From: Opitutaceae bacterium UBA2377 | Lineage (GTDB): Bacteria > Verrucomicrobiota > Verrucomicrobiia > Opitutales > Opitutaceae | Direction: 5' to 3' | Assembly: GCA_002344205.1 (NCBI GenBank) | Contig: DDSZ01000029.1 | Span: 1 to 64,000, forward strand | Length of the DNA stretch: 64,000 nucleotides | Shown: positions 1 to 8,992 of the stretch, piece after piece | Layout of the letters: the number at the start of each line of letters is the position of its first letter | Numbering within the stretch: position 1 is the first letter of the stretch | Notes under the pieces: generated by a model | Databases searched by the model: none | The model's input: the letters and a program-made list of their open reading frames with translations, nothing else | What the model was told of the DNA's origin: nothing | Position numbers and translations under genes: made by a program

Positions 1-1280
1 CAGAACACGATGGTCTTGGCGAAGCGGTCACCGCTGAGCTTGAGGAACTCGGTGATCTTCTTCGCGACGAGCAGGGTGCGTTTTTCAAGGATGAGTTCCC
101 GGTCGAAATCCTTCTGGTTGTAGATGCGGTCGGGAATGACGGCGCCATGCTTGTCGGTCTGCTGCGCGGTCGGGCGCCAGCCGGTGACGTCCTTGTCGAG
201 GTGGAGGCGCACGACCTTGTAGGGCGCGAGAAAGCCGTCCTCGATGCCTTGCTTCAGGGAGTAGGTGTAGATCGGATCGCCGAAATACGTGATGTTGGAA
301 ACCTCCTTGGTCTCCTTCGGCGTGGCGGTCAGGCCGAGGTGGGTGGCCGAGGAAAAATAGTCGAGGATGCGGCGCCAGTTGGCGTCCTCGGCCGCGGAGC
401 CGCGGTGACACTCGTCAATGACGACGAGGTCGAAGAAATCCGGCGAAAACTGCGTGTAGATATCGTCGGCCGCCTCCGTGCCGGACACGGCCTGGTAGAG
501 CGCGAGGTAAATCTCGTAGGATTTGTCCACCTTGCGGTGGGTGATCTTGGTCATCGCCGCGCCGAAGGGCTTGAAGTCGTTCACGCGGGTCTGGTCCACG
601 AGGATGTTGCGGTCGGCGAGGAAGAGGATGCGTTTCTTGATGCCGGCCTTCCAGAGGCGCCAGATGGTCTGGAAGGCGACGTAGGTCTTGCCGGTCCCCG
701 TGGCCATGACGAGCAGCAGACGGTCCTGCCCGCGGGCGACGGCCTCAACGGCGCGGTTGACGGCAATCTCCTGGTAGTAGCGCGGACGCTTGCCGCTGCC
801 GTCGTCGTGATATGGTTGGGCGACCATGGGCAGCCGGGCCGTGGGAATGCCTTGGGCGTCGGTGTAGCGGTCCCAGAGGGCTTGGGGCGACGGGAAGGCT
901 TCCAGCGGTGTTTCCCGTTCCACGGCGCCTTCCGTCAGGGTGCGGTCATGGAAGAGAAAGGCGTCGCCGTTGGTGGAGAAGACAAACGGGATCTGGAGGG
1001 TCTCGGCGTAGCCCAACGCCTGTTGCATGCCGGCCCCGACGGTGTGCGTGTTATCCTTGGCCTCGATGAGGGCCAGCGCGGTGCCGGAGGAGTGGTAGAG
1101 AATATAATCGGCCCGCTTCGACTCGCCGCGTGCGGTCAGCTTGCCCCGGACAATGACGCGACCCTTGGTGAAAGTGACTTCCTCCCGCACGTGGAGCTGC
1201 ACGTCCCAACCGGCGGCGACCAATGCCGGGGTGATGAACTTGGTGCAGATGTCCCGCTCGCTGAGAGCCCTTTTGTTCAT
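1..1280 (-). CDS. hsdR: Type I restriction enzyme R subunit (HsdR), N-terminal part
   Basis: The ATG at 1280 opens a reading frame that runs off the left edge, so about 426 N-terminal residues are visible. An HSDR_N-type nuclease domain comes first, with a PD-(D/E)xK core (D58 in ADY, then IEAK at 72-75). A superfamily 2 helicase core follows: Walker A ATGTGKT at about 193-199, a DECH box near 290, and the motif LGLTATP. In type I systems this subunit translocates DNA and cleaves it, working with HsdM and HsdS. Neither partner is in the window; they could lie beyond position 1, downstream on this strand. Family assignment is secure. Whether the system is complete cannot be judged. Confidence 0.93.
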   Translation of the reverse strand, partial: MNKRALSERDICTKFITPALVAAGWDVQLHVREEVTFTKGRVIVRGKLTARGESKRADYILYHSSGTALALIEAKDNTHTVGAGMQQALGYAETLQIPFVFSTNGDAFLFHDRTLTEGAVERETPLEAFPSPQALWDRYTDAQGIPTARLPMVAQPYHDDGSGKRPRYYQEIAVNRAVEAVARGQDRLLLVMATGTGKTYVAFQTIWRLWKAGIKKRILFLADRNILVDQTRVNDFKPFGAAMTKITHRKVDKSYEIYLALYQAVSGTEAADDIYTQFSPDFFDLVVIDECHRGSAAEDANWRRILDYFSSATHLGLTATPKETKEVSNITYFGDPIYTYSLKQGIEDGFLAPYKVVRLHLDKDVTGWRPTAQQTDKHGAVIPDRIYNQKDFDRELILEKRTLLVAKKITEFLKLSGDRFAKTIVF

Positions 1281-1449
1281 GCAGGCGCTTGGCTGAAAAA
1301 TTTCCACTCGGGTTTGGGCATGGGAATAGGCTGGCGAACCCGCCCCTGCCGGTGGTGGTGCCTGAGGAGTTCGGGAGCCGAGATTGCCGGACCCGGTTGC
1401 CCGCGCCAGCCGAAAAACCTGCTCCCCCGGCCCGGCCGCAACCCCGGCC
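1281..1449. other. Intergenic, no gene seen
   Basis: This 169-base spacer lies between the amidase stop and the hsdR start, both on the minus strand. I see no convincing ORF, terminator with a T-run or tRNA. It probably carries the hsdR promoter, but no clear -35/-10 pair stands out. Confidence 0.4.
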
Positions 1450-2169
1450 TCAGCCGTAACGGCGCTTCATCTCCTCGAAGGGGAAATTGCGGCCGGGGCA
1501 CACGGTGTGGTTGCGGTCCACCCAGCGGTGGGCCGTGAACTTGGGCTTCACGCCCAGCGGGGCCTCGTCGCGCAGCCAGTCCACCAGCGCGGTGAACGAG
1601 GCCAACTGCTTCGCGCTGGGGCGGCGGGTCTCGAAATTGCCCACCAGACAGATGCCGATGCCGTGCTCGTTGTAGTGGCTGTTGCGCACGTGGCCGCCGT
1701 TGAGCTGCTGGAGCCAGCGCGGGCCGATCTCGATCTCGCCCTCGCCGGAGTCGCGGCCGTTGCCGATGACGAAGTTGTAGGCGAGCCCGTTCTCCATGCC
1801 GCGCCGCCGATGCGTGGCGTCGTAGGCCTTGGCGTTGCCCGCCTCGATGCCGCTGTGGTGCGCCACCACGTAGCGCCAGCGGCGGCGCTCGATCTTCAGG
1901 CCGGCGGTCGCGGCGATCACCTTGGCCAGCAGCGCGCCGTCCGGGATGATAAGCACCTGGCCGACGATGATGCGGTCGCTCTTCAGGCCGTTGCGGGCCT
2001 TCAGCGCCGCCACGGTCACGCCGTGCCGTTGCGCGATGCGGCTGAGGGTGTCGCCCGCCACAACGCGGTGCGTGGCGGCACCCGCCGCCTGCGCCCAGGC
2101 GCGCGGCCCGGCGACCAGCCCAAGCGCGGCCAGCCCGAGTCCGTAGAGAAATTGGCGCCGCGAATGCAC
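1450..2169 (-). CDS. Tat-exported LysM/N-acetylmuramoyl-L-alanine amidase
   Basis: Predicted peptidoglycan amidase of about 239 aa. I chose the GTG at 2169 because it gives a compact twin-arginine signal (SRRQFLYG) plus a hydrophobic stretch ending AWAQA, and it follows the upstream stop by 20 bases. A LysM domain ([19 protein letters not shown]) lies at about residues 33-77. An Amidase_2/PGRP-like domain follows, with candidate zinc ligands in VAHHSG, HRWVDRN and TVCPG, and the family landmarks YNFVIGNG and GICLVGNF. It should act in the periplasm on the cell wall. Tat rather than Sec export is an inference from the RR motif. Longer in-frame starts exist but would overlap the neighbouring gene. 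Confidence 0.88.
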   Translation of the reverse strand: MHSRRQFLYGLGLAALGLVAGPRAWAQAAGAATHRVVAGDTLSRIAQRHGVTVAALKARNGLKSDRIIVGQVLIIPDGALLAKVIAATAGLKIERRRWRYVVAHHSGIEAGNAKAYDATHRRRGMENGLAYNFVIGNGRDSGEGEIEIGPRWLQQLNGGHVRNSHYNEHGIGICLVGNFETRRPSAKQLASFTALVDWLRDEAPLGVKPKFTAHRWVDRNHTVCPGRNFPFEEMKRRYG

Positions 2170-2189
2170 GCCCCACCCTATCACGGCAG

Positions 2190-3230
2190 TCAACCCCGCG
2201 GACCCGGCTGCCAGGCCCGCCACGCCGCCTCGGTGAACCGCATGTAGCGGACGCCGGTCGCAAAATCCGTGAGCCGCACCGGGGCACCGGTGCGGATGCT
2301 GTCCACGAAGTCCGCCTCCACGCGCCACTGCGCCTGCTTTTCCGGCGGGATGACCACGCGCTGCTCCACCCCGCCCGCCGGCCGGAGCCACAGGGCGGAC
2401 GACGCGAGATCGAGCCGCAGGCGGGCGCGTTCGCCATCAAGGATGATCTCGTTGCGCGGCGCGACGGTCTCCACGCCGCTGAATTCCGCGGTGAACCGGG
2501 CGCCGGCCGGGAGACGGCCCGCGATGCTCACCCGGTCCGGCACAGTGACCGGCGTCATGCGCACCGCGGCATCGGGCCGCGTCGGGGTGAGCGTTTCCGC
2601 CCGGGCCGAATCCACCGTCACGTCCTCGCCGAGCCAGCGCAGCAGCACCTCGTAGTAAATGCCAAGCGTGAGCGTGTTGACGCCGCTCAGGTCCGCGCGC
2701 TGCCGCCAGGTGATCGGCGCGGCGGGATTGGCGAGGCCGCCGTGCAGGTGCGCGAGCGTCACCGCCCGCAGCGGACCCAGCGTGCCGGCGGCGAGCAGTT
2801 CCCGCACGGTCCGGTCGTAGGGCAGCGTGAAGGGCGACGGCACGATCTGCGCGACGAGGCCGGGATCGCGCCGCTGCGCCGCCACCAACGCCGCCTGCAT
2901 CGCCTCCGCCTCGGCGGTGTTCATCGCCATGCGCGCCTCGGTGAGCACATGCTTGCCGGCGGCCAGCGCGGCGATCGTGACCTCGGCGTGCAAATACGGC
3001 CAGGTGCCGATGCAGATGGCGTCAATGTCCGGGGCCTCCACCAGCTCGCGCCAGCCGGCCGCCGTGCGCGGGATGCCCAGCGCCCGGGCCGCCTGCGCCG
3101 AACTCTCGCGGCTGCGGTTGACCACGGCGGCAAGCTCCACGCCGGGACAGGCCCGCAGACCCGGGATGTGCCGCTCGCGGGTGTTGGCCCCCGCCCCCAC
3201 GATGCCGATGCGCAACGGCGCGGGACTCAA
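2190..3230 (-). CDS. Gfo/Idh/MocA family oxidoreductase
   Basis: 346 aa. The N-terminal Rossmann fold starts GIVGAGANTRERHIPGL with the nucleotide-binding glycines, and the C-terminal alpha/beta domain is of Gfo/Idh type. The segment that normally reads EKP in this family is TEARMAMN, so the usual catalytic-site lysine is missing. Its ATG overlaps the stop of the acyltransferase/synthetase gene by 4 bases (ATGA), so translation is probably coupled. The substrate cannot be told; family members oxidise or reduce sugars, inositols and related polyols with NAD(P). With the EKP change it may have altered activity. Confidence 0.83.
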   Translation of the reverse strand: MSPAPLRIGIVGAGANTRERHIPGLRACPGVELAAVVNRSRESSAQAARALGIPRTAAGWRELVEAPDIDAICIGTWPYLHAEVTIAALAAGKHVLTEARMAMNTAEAEAMQAALVAAQRRDPGLVAQIVPSPFTLPYDRTVRELLAAGTLGPLRAVTLAHLHGGLANPAAPITWRQRADLSGVNTLTLGIYYEVLLRWLGEDVTVDSARAETLTPTRPDAAVRMTPVTVPDRVSIAGRLPAGARFTAEFSGVETVAPRNEIILDGERARLRLDLASSALWLRPAGGVEQRVVIPPEKQAQWRVEADFVDSIRTGAPVRLTDFATGVRYMRFTEAAWRAWQPGPRG

Positions 3231-5458
3231 GCCACGGCCTCCAGCGCGAGGTCGCGGCAGCCTTTCAGGTCGAGCTTGCCGGTGCCGAGCACGGGGATTT
3301 TTTCCACGCGCTTGATGATCTTCGGCACAAAGAGGTTGGGCAACCCGGCGGCGAGGAGCTTCTCGCGCAACTGGTCGCTGGTGACGGCGCGCGTGCTGAG
3401 CAGGACCAGCGCCTCGCCCTTGGTGGCGTCGGGCACGCCCATGACGACGGCGCAGTAGCCCTCCGATTCATCCCAGCCGAAGACCTCGACGATCTTCTGC
3501 TCGACCGTGCCGTGCGGGATCATCTCGCCGCCGATCTTGGAGAAGCGCGAGAGCCGGCCCTCGATGAAGAGAAAACCCTCGTCGTCAATGCGGCCGAGAT
3601 CGCCGGTGACGAACCAGCCGTTGCGGAAGGCACCCTGGGTTTTCTGCGGGTCGTTGAGGTAGCCGCTGAAGACATTGGCGCCCTTGAACCACACGATGCC
3701 CTGCTCGCCGGTGGGGACTTCCTCGCCGGTCTCGGGGTGGACGATGCGCACGGTCATGCCCGGCAGCAGGCGGCCGGTGGAGCCGGCGCGGTTGCCCACC
3801 TGCGGGGCGGCCGTGGCGGTGGTGACGGGCGGATGCGGCTGGTTGATGTTGCTGGCCGGGGTCGTCTCGGTGAGCCCGTAGCCCTGCATGATCTCGAGGT
3901 GAAACCGCTCGAGAAACTCACGCTGGAGATCGTCGGGTAATTTTTCCGCACCGGTGACGACGAGTTCGAGCGAACGCAGTTCGCCGGGCTGGGCCTTGCG
4001 GAGGATGGGCCGGATGAAGGTGGGCGCGCCGATGAGCACGGTGGCCTCCTCGTCGCGGATGGAGTCGATGATCTTGCGCGTGTCGAGCGGGCTGGGCACG
4101 GTGACGACGCGGCAGCCGCGGATCATCGGATACCAGAGCGTGACGGTGAACCCGAAGCTGTGGAAGATGGGCAGGCAGCCGAGCAGCGAGGCGCTCTCGG
4201 GCAGGATGGAGAGCGAGGAAATCTGCGCGCAGTTGGCGAGGATGTTGCGGTGCGAGAGCGCGACGCCCTTCGGCTCGCCCGAGCTGCCGCTGGTGAAGAG
4301 CAGCCCGGCCTCGGCCCGGTCGCCGACCCGCGGCAGGCCCAGCAGGGCCGCATACCACTGGTTGGGCAGCACCCACGCGGCGAGGAGCCAGGGCACGATG
4401 GCTTTCTTGCCGCCCATGTCGGCGATGAGCTTGCGCAGATCGAGCGTGTGCTCGGGCCACGGAAAATTCGGCACCTTCTGGCGGACAGCGTCGGCGGAGA
4501 GGACCGTCTGCACGCCGCCGATGCGCATGCTGGCCTCCAGCGCGGCGCGGCCGGCGGTGAAGTTGAGGTTGACCGGGATCTTGCCGGCGCAGATCACGGC
4601 GAGGTTGGCGATGAAGGCACCGGCGCCGGGCGGCAGCACGATGCCCACCCGGTGCTCCGGCACGGTGCGCCTGAGGTGCCGGGACAGCGCGGCGGCGGCG
4701 GCGAGCAACTGGCCGGCCTTCACCTCGCGGCGCTCGGCGGTGCGGTCCACGACCATCACATGGCCGGGGCGCTTCGCGAGCGCGCGGACGCACTCGCGGC
4801 CGAGATGCCGGCGCAGGATCGGGCGTTCCTCGAAGGCCTCGGCCCCGAGGTCGAGCAGGACCTTGCGGGCATGGGCGGGCGTGGCCTCGGCGTGCGGAAT
4901 CGCGGCGCCGAACTGCACGAAGACATGCGTGGGCTTCAACCGCGGGGATTTCCACAGGTAAGTGTTGCCGGCGAAGGAAAACACGGAGCCCCAGACGCCG
5001 TCGATGAACGCCGGGATGATCGGGACGTTGGCCTTGCGCGCGATGACCTCGAACCCGCGCTGGATGGCCATGAGCTGGCCCGTGCGCGAAATATGCCCTT
5101 CCGGGAACACCGCCACGATCTCGCCGGCCTCGGCCGCCTTGATGGCGAGCTTGATCGCCTCCATGGGCTTGTCGGCCGAGATCGAGAGCGCGCCGCTGAG
5201 CCGGAAGACCCAGTCGAAGAACCAATGGTGCCGCAGGCTCTTGTGGCCGATGAACCGGATGGGCCGCGGGCAGGCCAGTTGGAGCACCACCGGGTCCACG
5301 TAGGACAGGTGGTTGGCGATGATGACGGCGCCGCCTTTGGCGGGCACATGCTCCGCCCCGCGGAAACGCACGCGGTAGAGCGTGCGCGCGACGAGGGAGG
5401 CGATGAATTCCCAAAAGGCCGGCAGATAGGAACGCTTCGGGGTGAGCGGGGGTATCAT
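3227..5458 (-). CDS. aas: Acyltransferase/acyl-ACP synthetase fusion (Aas-like)
   Basis: 743 aa, two domains. Residues of about 15-215 form a PlsC-type acyltransferase with NHLSYVD (the NHx4D motif) and FPEGHISRTG. The rest is an AMP-forming adenylation domain with TSGSSGEPKG, YGLTETTP, TGDLGRIDDEG and a C-terminal lysine segment LGTGKLDLKG. This is the architecture of E. coli Aas, which re-acylates lysophosphatidylethanolamine and activates fatty acids on ACP at the inner membrane. It is somewhat longer than E. coli Aas (719 aa). No major facilitator domain is fused. Function is inferred from domain order; chain specificity is unknown. Confidence 0.9.
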   Translation of the reverse strand: MIPPLTPKRSYLPAFWEFIASLVARTLYRVRFRGAEHVPAKGGAVIIANHLSYVDPVVLQLACPRPIRFIGHKSLRHHWFFDWVFRLSGALSISADKPMEAIKLAIKAAEAGEIVAVFPEGHISRTGQLMAIQRGFEVIARKANVPIIPAFIDGVWGSVFSFAGNTYLWKSPRLKPTHVFVQFGAAIPHAEATPAHARKVLLDLGAEAFEERPILRRHLGRECVRALAKRPGHVMVVDRTAERREVKAGQLLAAAAALSRHLRRTVPEHRVGIVLPPGAGAFIANLAVICAGKIPVNLNFTAGRAALEASMRIGGVQTVLSADAVRQKVPNFPWPEHTLDLRKLIADMGGKKAIVPWLLAAWVLPNQWYAALLGLPRVGDRAEAGLLFTSGSSGEPKGVALSHRNILANCAQISSLSILPESASLLGCLPIFHSFGFTVTLWYPMIRGCRVVTVPSPLDTRKIIDSIRDEEATVLIGAPTFIRPILRKAQPGELRSLELVVTGAEKLPDDLQREFLERFHLEIMQGYGLTETTPASNINQPHPPVTTATAAPQVGNRAGSTGRLLPGMTVRIVHPETGEEVPTGEQGIVWFKGANVFSGYLNDPQKTQGAFRNGWFVTGDLGRIDDEGFLFIEGRLSRFSKIGGEMIPHGTVEQKIVEVFGWDESEGYCAVVMGVPDATKGEALVLLSTRAVTSDQLREKLLAAGLPNLFVPKIIKRVEKIPVLGTGKLDLKGCRDLALEAVA

Positions 5459-5502
5459 GTCCGGCGCCCACGTTCACAGGCGCCGGCCCGGAGGCAAGAT
5501 TT

Positions 5503-8316
5503 TCAGCCGGTTTTCGGCGGCGAATCTTCGGCCGGTTCCGCCGGCTCCGCGATCAGGTGCCGGAAGCGGTGATACGAAAAACCCACCCAAAGCAGCACCA
5601 CCCCGAGCGCCACAAACGCCGCGATGCGGTAGAGCGTGGAGTCAAGATCCACGAGGAAGGCCCGCGGCACGCAGAGGATGAGGCCGCCCAAGCCGAGCAG
5701 CCGGTAAACCCGCTCGCGGGCAAACAGCCCCAGCGCAAACAGCAGGATCGCCGCCCCGCCCCACAGCACCGTCGCGTAGGGCTGGAGGCCGCCGCGCTGC
5801 ACGCCAAAAAACCAAAACAGCAGCAGCAGCGCCCCGCCGCCATGCAGCCAGAGCGCCACACGCCGCCAGCCGCCGGCCCAGTCACCGATGCGGCGCGCCA
5901 GCACGGGCAGCAGCACCGCCACGACGGCGAGCAGCCCGACCCCCGCGACCGCGGGCCAACCGGCCGACCGCACCCACGCCAAGTTTCCGGCCCAGGCCGG
6001 CGCCGCCCAAGCCGCGCCGAACAACAGCAGAACCGAGGCACTCACCGGCGCGGGCCGCACCGCCAGCCGCCAGCCGAGCACAAACACCAAGCCGGCCGCC
6101 ACCGCCGCCGCCGTCACGAGCGGCGCGCCGGAAAAATTTCCCCGCAAGGCCAGCAGCGTGAGCCAAGTCGCCAGGATGCCTTGGATCACCGCCAGCAGCC
6201 GGCGTTGGCCGGCCGCGGTCACCGGCGCGGCAAGACCCGGCCAAGCCTGCAACAGCGCGGGCAACAACCAGCCGCCGGCCGCCGCGGCGAAGAGCCACGG
6301 CGCATCGGCGGTCTCGGGTTGGAAAGGTCCGTAGAGCAGCCAGCCCAGCGCGAGCGTGAGCGTGCCGGCGGCGATCAGCGGCCAGTCGCGCAGCCGCGGC
6401 GCGAGCCCGGTCAGCAGCACCGCCACGCCCGCCGAAGCCGTAAGTGCGACCGCCGGCGCAAAGCCCTTGGTCAACACGACCGGCAGCACCAGCACGCTGG
6501 CGAAGGCCAGCAGGCTCCGCAGCGTGTTGCCGGCCGGATCAGCGCCGAGGGCGGAACGGCGCAGCAGCGCGCCGCCGGCCACCACCCCGGCGAGCAGCGC
6601 GGCTTCGTTGAGCCACAGCCAAGACGCCGGAAACCGCGGCGCGCGGTAGCCCAGCATCGCCAGATGCGCGGCCAGCACCAGAAAACCCGCGGCCGCCAGC
6701 GGCCCGCGCCAGCCCCGGCTGGCCAGACCCATGCCGCCCAGCACCGCGCCGAGTCCCATCAACCCGGCCGGCAGCCAGCCCGCGGGCAGCAGCGCGTTGG
6801 CCGCATAGCCCGCGACCCCGCCCAACAGCGCGCCGGCCACCACGCCGAAACCGCGCTCGCCGCCCAGCCAACGTTCGTCAAACCCGAGCAGCAGCGCGGA
6901 GAAAACCAGATAGACCAGCGTCGCGCCCAAGGGCGCGGGCTGCGCCGTCGCCAGCGCCCAGAACAGGAGGCAAAGCGAGGCACCCCAGACCAGCGCCATG
7001 ATCACCCGCAGCCCCCGGATGCCGGTGGCCCGCGCCGCGACCAGCAGCACAAAAGCCTGCGTGAGGAGCACGAGCCAGCGCGCGTGACCGTCCCACGCCG
7101 TCATCACGCCGAGGGCAAGCAGACCGGCGGCCTTGCACGCAGCGACCGGCACAAGCGAGCCGGGTTGCGCCAACCGCCACCAACCGAGCGCGACTGCGAC
7201 CATGATCCCGCCGCTCCAAAACCACCACGCCGACAACGCCTCGGGCAGCACCCGCGCGGTGACCAGAAAACCGGCGGTGATGGCGACGCTGGAGTTGAGA
7301 TTTTGCAGTAGCCGGTCGTCGCCGGTCAGCGCGACGCCGCGCACCGCCACCACGCCGTCGCGCAGCAGGAAAAGCCCGAACGCCGCCAGCAGCGGCAGCC
7401 ACAGGCCCGCGGGAGCCGGCGGCGGCACGGCCCCCGCCCAATGCGAATAACCGAGGACGACATAAACCAAAAATGTGAGCGGCAGCGCCACCACCGACGG
7501 ACTGCGCCAGCCGGGTCGAAACTTCAGCGCCACGGCGCCGGCCGCCAGCGCCAGCGCCGACCAAAGCGAAAACACGCCGAGCCCGGTGTAGCCCGAGAAA
7601 AACGCCGTCACAAACCCGAGCCCCACCGCCATCGTCGCCGTGCCCTCCGAGCGCCGCCACGCCGCAAACCCAAGGATGACCGCAACCGTCGCGAGCTGCG
7701 CCACGGCAGCCGCGAGCGGATCGGTCAGCACGCGCGTGGCGGGCACGGCATAGGCCGCGAACGCGGAAAAATACAGCAGGGCCAGCCCCGCGCCGGTGAG
7801 CACCTGGCCAAAACGCGGCACGCGGCGCTCCAGGCGAAGCCCGACAAAAAACACCGCGAAAGCCACGGCCACGAGTTCGGCGAGCTTCACGACGGGCGGC
7901 GTGTTGCGCGAAACATAGACGGCGAAGAACACCACGCCGATCACCGCCAGCAGCGCGCCGAGGCGCGTGGCCCACCATGCGCCCAGCCGGGCCTCGGTGT
8001 TGGCGTCACCCTGCGGCGGCCAGAGCCCGATGCCTTCCAGCCAGGTGCGCAAACCGCCCGTCGGAGCAGCGACCGGCGCGGCCGGCACCGCGAGCACCGG
8101 CGGCAGCAAGGGCGGCTCGACCGGCGCGGGCAATACCGGCGGGAGGAGCGGCGGCGCGGCCGGTGCTGCGGCCACGGGGGCGGCGAGTGGCGCGACGGGA
8201 GCGGCGGTTTCGGGCGGACCGCCAAGCCGCGCGAGTTGTTGCTTGGCCTCGGCCAATTCGACCTCCAGCCGGGCCAGTTTCCGTTGCAGTTGCTCCAACT
8301 CGTAGGGCAGTGGCAT
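5503..8316 (-). CDS. DUF2339 family polytopic membrane protein
   Basis: About 937 aa from the ATG at 8316. The first ~30 residues form a short coiled coil (ELEQLQRKLARLEVELAEAK). An Ala/Pro-rich linker follows to about residue 105, and then more than twenty hydrophobic segments fill the rest. This matches the DUF2339 predicted membrane proteins, which have no established function. The start lies 14 bases after the stop of the TOPRIM-like gene, so the two may be co-transcribed. A longer in-frame start exists but would overlap that gene, and its extra residues are Arg-rich and unlike a real N-terminus. Confidence 0.85.
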   Translation of the reverse strand: MPLPYELEQLQRKLARLEVELAEAKQQLARLGGPPETAAPVAPLAAPVAAAPAAPPLLPPVLPAPVEPPLLPPVLAVPAAPVAAPTGGLRTWLEGIGLWPPQGDANTEARLGAWWATRLGALLAVIGVVFFAVYVSRNTPPVVKLAELVAVAFAVFFVGLRLERRVPRFGQVLTGAGLALLYFSAFAAYAVPATRVLTDPLAAAVAQLATVAVILGFAAWRRSEGTATMAVGLGFVTAFFSGYTGLGVFSLWSALALAAGAVALKFRPGWRSPSVVALPLTFLVYVVLGYSHWAGAVPPPAPAGLWLPLLAAFGLFLLRDGVVAVRGVALTGDDRLLQNLNSSVAITAGFLVTARVLPEALSAWWFWSGGIMVAVALGWWRLAQPGSLVPVAACKAAGLLALGVMTAWDGHARWLVLLTQAFVLLVAARATGIRGLRVIMALVWGASLCLLFWALATAQPAPLGATLVYLVFSALLLGFDERWLGGERGFGVVAGALLGGVAGYAANALLPAGWLPAGLMGLGAVLGGMGLASRGWRGPLAAAGFLVLAAHLAMLGYRAPRFPASWLWLNEAALLAGVVAGGALLRRSALGADPAGNTLRSLLAFASVLVLPVVLTKGFAPAVALTASAGVAVLLTGLAPRLRDWPLIAAGTLTLALGWLLYGPFQPETADAPWLFAAAAGGWLLPALLQAWPGLAAPVTAAGQRRLLAVIQGILATWLTLLALRGNFSGAPLVTAAAVAAGLVFVLGWRLAVRPAPVSASVLLLFGAAWAAPAWAGNLAWVRSAGWPAVAGVGLLAVVAVLLPVLARRIGDWAGGWRRVALWLHGGGALLLLFWFFGVQRGGLQPYATVLWGGAAILLFALGLFARERVYRLLGLGGLILCVPRAFLVDLDSTLYRIAAFVALGVVLLWVGFSYHRFRHLIAEPAEPAEDSPPKTG

Positions 8317-8329
8317 GGCGGGGATGGGT

Positions 8330-8992
8330 TCAGGCTGGCGCAGCCGGCGGCCGCCGCCAAGCCCGCAAATCGCGCACCAGCGACCCGAAGCCGCCGGGAA
8401 AATCCGCCTCCAGCCGGCGCGTGTCGCGGCGGTGCCGTCGCACCTCCCGCAGCGCGCACTCGATCTCGTGCGGCAGAGTCGGCCGCTCGGTGCCATAGAC
8501 GCGTGCCTTCAGTTCCTTGCGCGTGTAGGGCGGCCGGCCGCTCTCCTGCCCCGCCAGCCACGCCGCCTCGCTCACGGTGTCGTCGCGCCCGCAGAGATAC
8601 CACGCCTCGACCGCCGGCACCGCCACACCCACGCAGCGCAGGACCTTGGCCGGCACGCCGGCCGCCTTGCGCGCCGGCAGCTTCTTCATCGTCTGCCGGT
8701 AAACCGCGCGCAACTGGCAGAGCCGGCACTGCGGATGAAAATAATCCGGCGCCTCGTGCGCCTCGGTGTGCACCGTGGAGTCGTCGCTGTCCACCACCAC
8801 GACCAGGCCCTCGGCCGCGGTGTTGAAATGCAGGTGGCGGATGATGGCCGGGAGCACCTGCGCGACGTTGGGCCACCCGCGGGCCCGCAACGCCGGATGC
8901 ACCTGTTGAATGGGCTCGCCGAGCACGGCCTCGACCAGCACCTTGACCGCCGCCTCGTCCGCCGGGGATTCGCTGAGCAGGGCGACCTTCAT
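8330..8992 (-). CDS. TOPRIM-like/DUF4276-like protein of a coupled ATPase pair
   Basis: 220 aa, not firmly recognised. The layout resembles TOPRIM-fold nuclease-like proteins: an early acidic element (LLSESPADEA, E8/D12/E13), a hydrophobic strand ending in VVVVDSDDS (D68, D70, D71), and a later VPAVEAWYL block like the EAW element of DUF4276 proteins. A CRLC pair sits at about residues 88-91. The ATG at 8992 overlaps the stop of the AAA ATPase as ATGA, so the two proteins are translationally coupled and probably form a complex. Pairs of an SMC/ABC-like AAA ATPase and a TOPRIM-type partner are known from defence systems such as PARIS and from OLD/Gabija proteins. The defence role here is inference. 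Confidence 0.6.
   Translation of the reverse strand: MKVALLSESPADEAAVKVLVEAVLGEPIQQVHPALRARGWPNVAQVLPAIIRHLHFNTAAEGLVVVVDSDDSTVHTEAHEAPDYFHPQCRLCQLRAVYRQTMKKLPARKAAGVPAKVLRCVGVAVPAVEAWYLCGRDDTVSEAAWLAGQESGRPPYTRKELKARVYGTERPTLPHEIECALREVRRHRRDTRRLEADFPGGFGSLVRDLRAWRRPPAAPA

Noticed and set aside
147-1538. Long plus-strand open frame opposite hsdR
   Set aside because: It is antisense to a frame with clear HsdR motifs, and its own translation is Gly/Val/Arg-rich with no recognisable domain.
5557-7311. Long plus-strand open frame opposite DUF2339
   Set aside because: Gln/Arg/Pro-rich shadow of a GC-rich membrane protein gene; no domain features.
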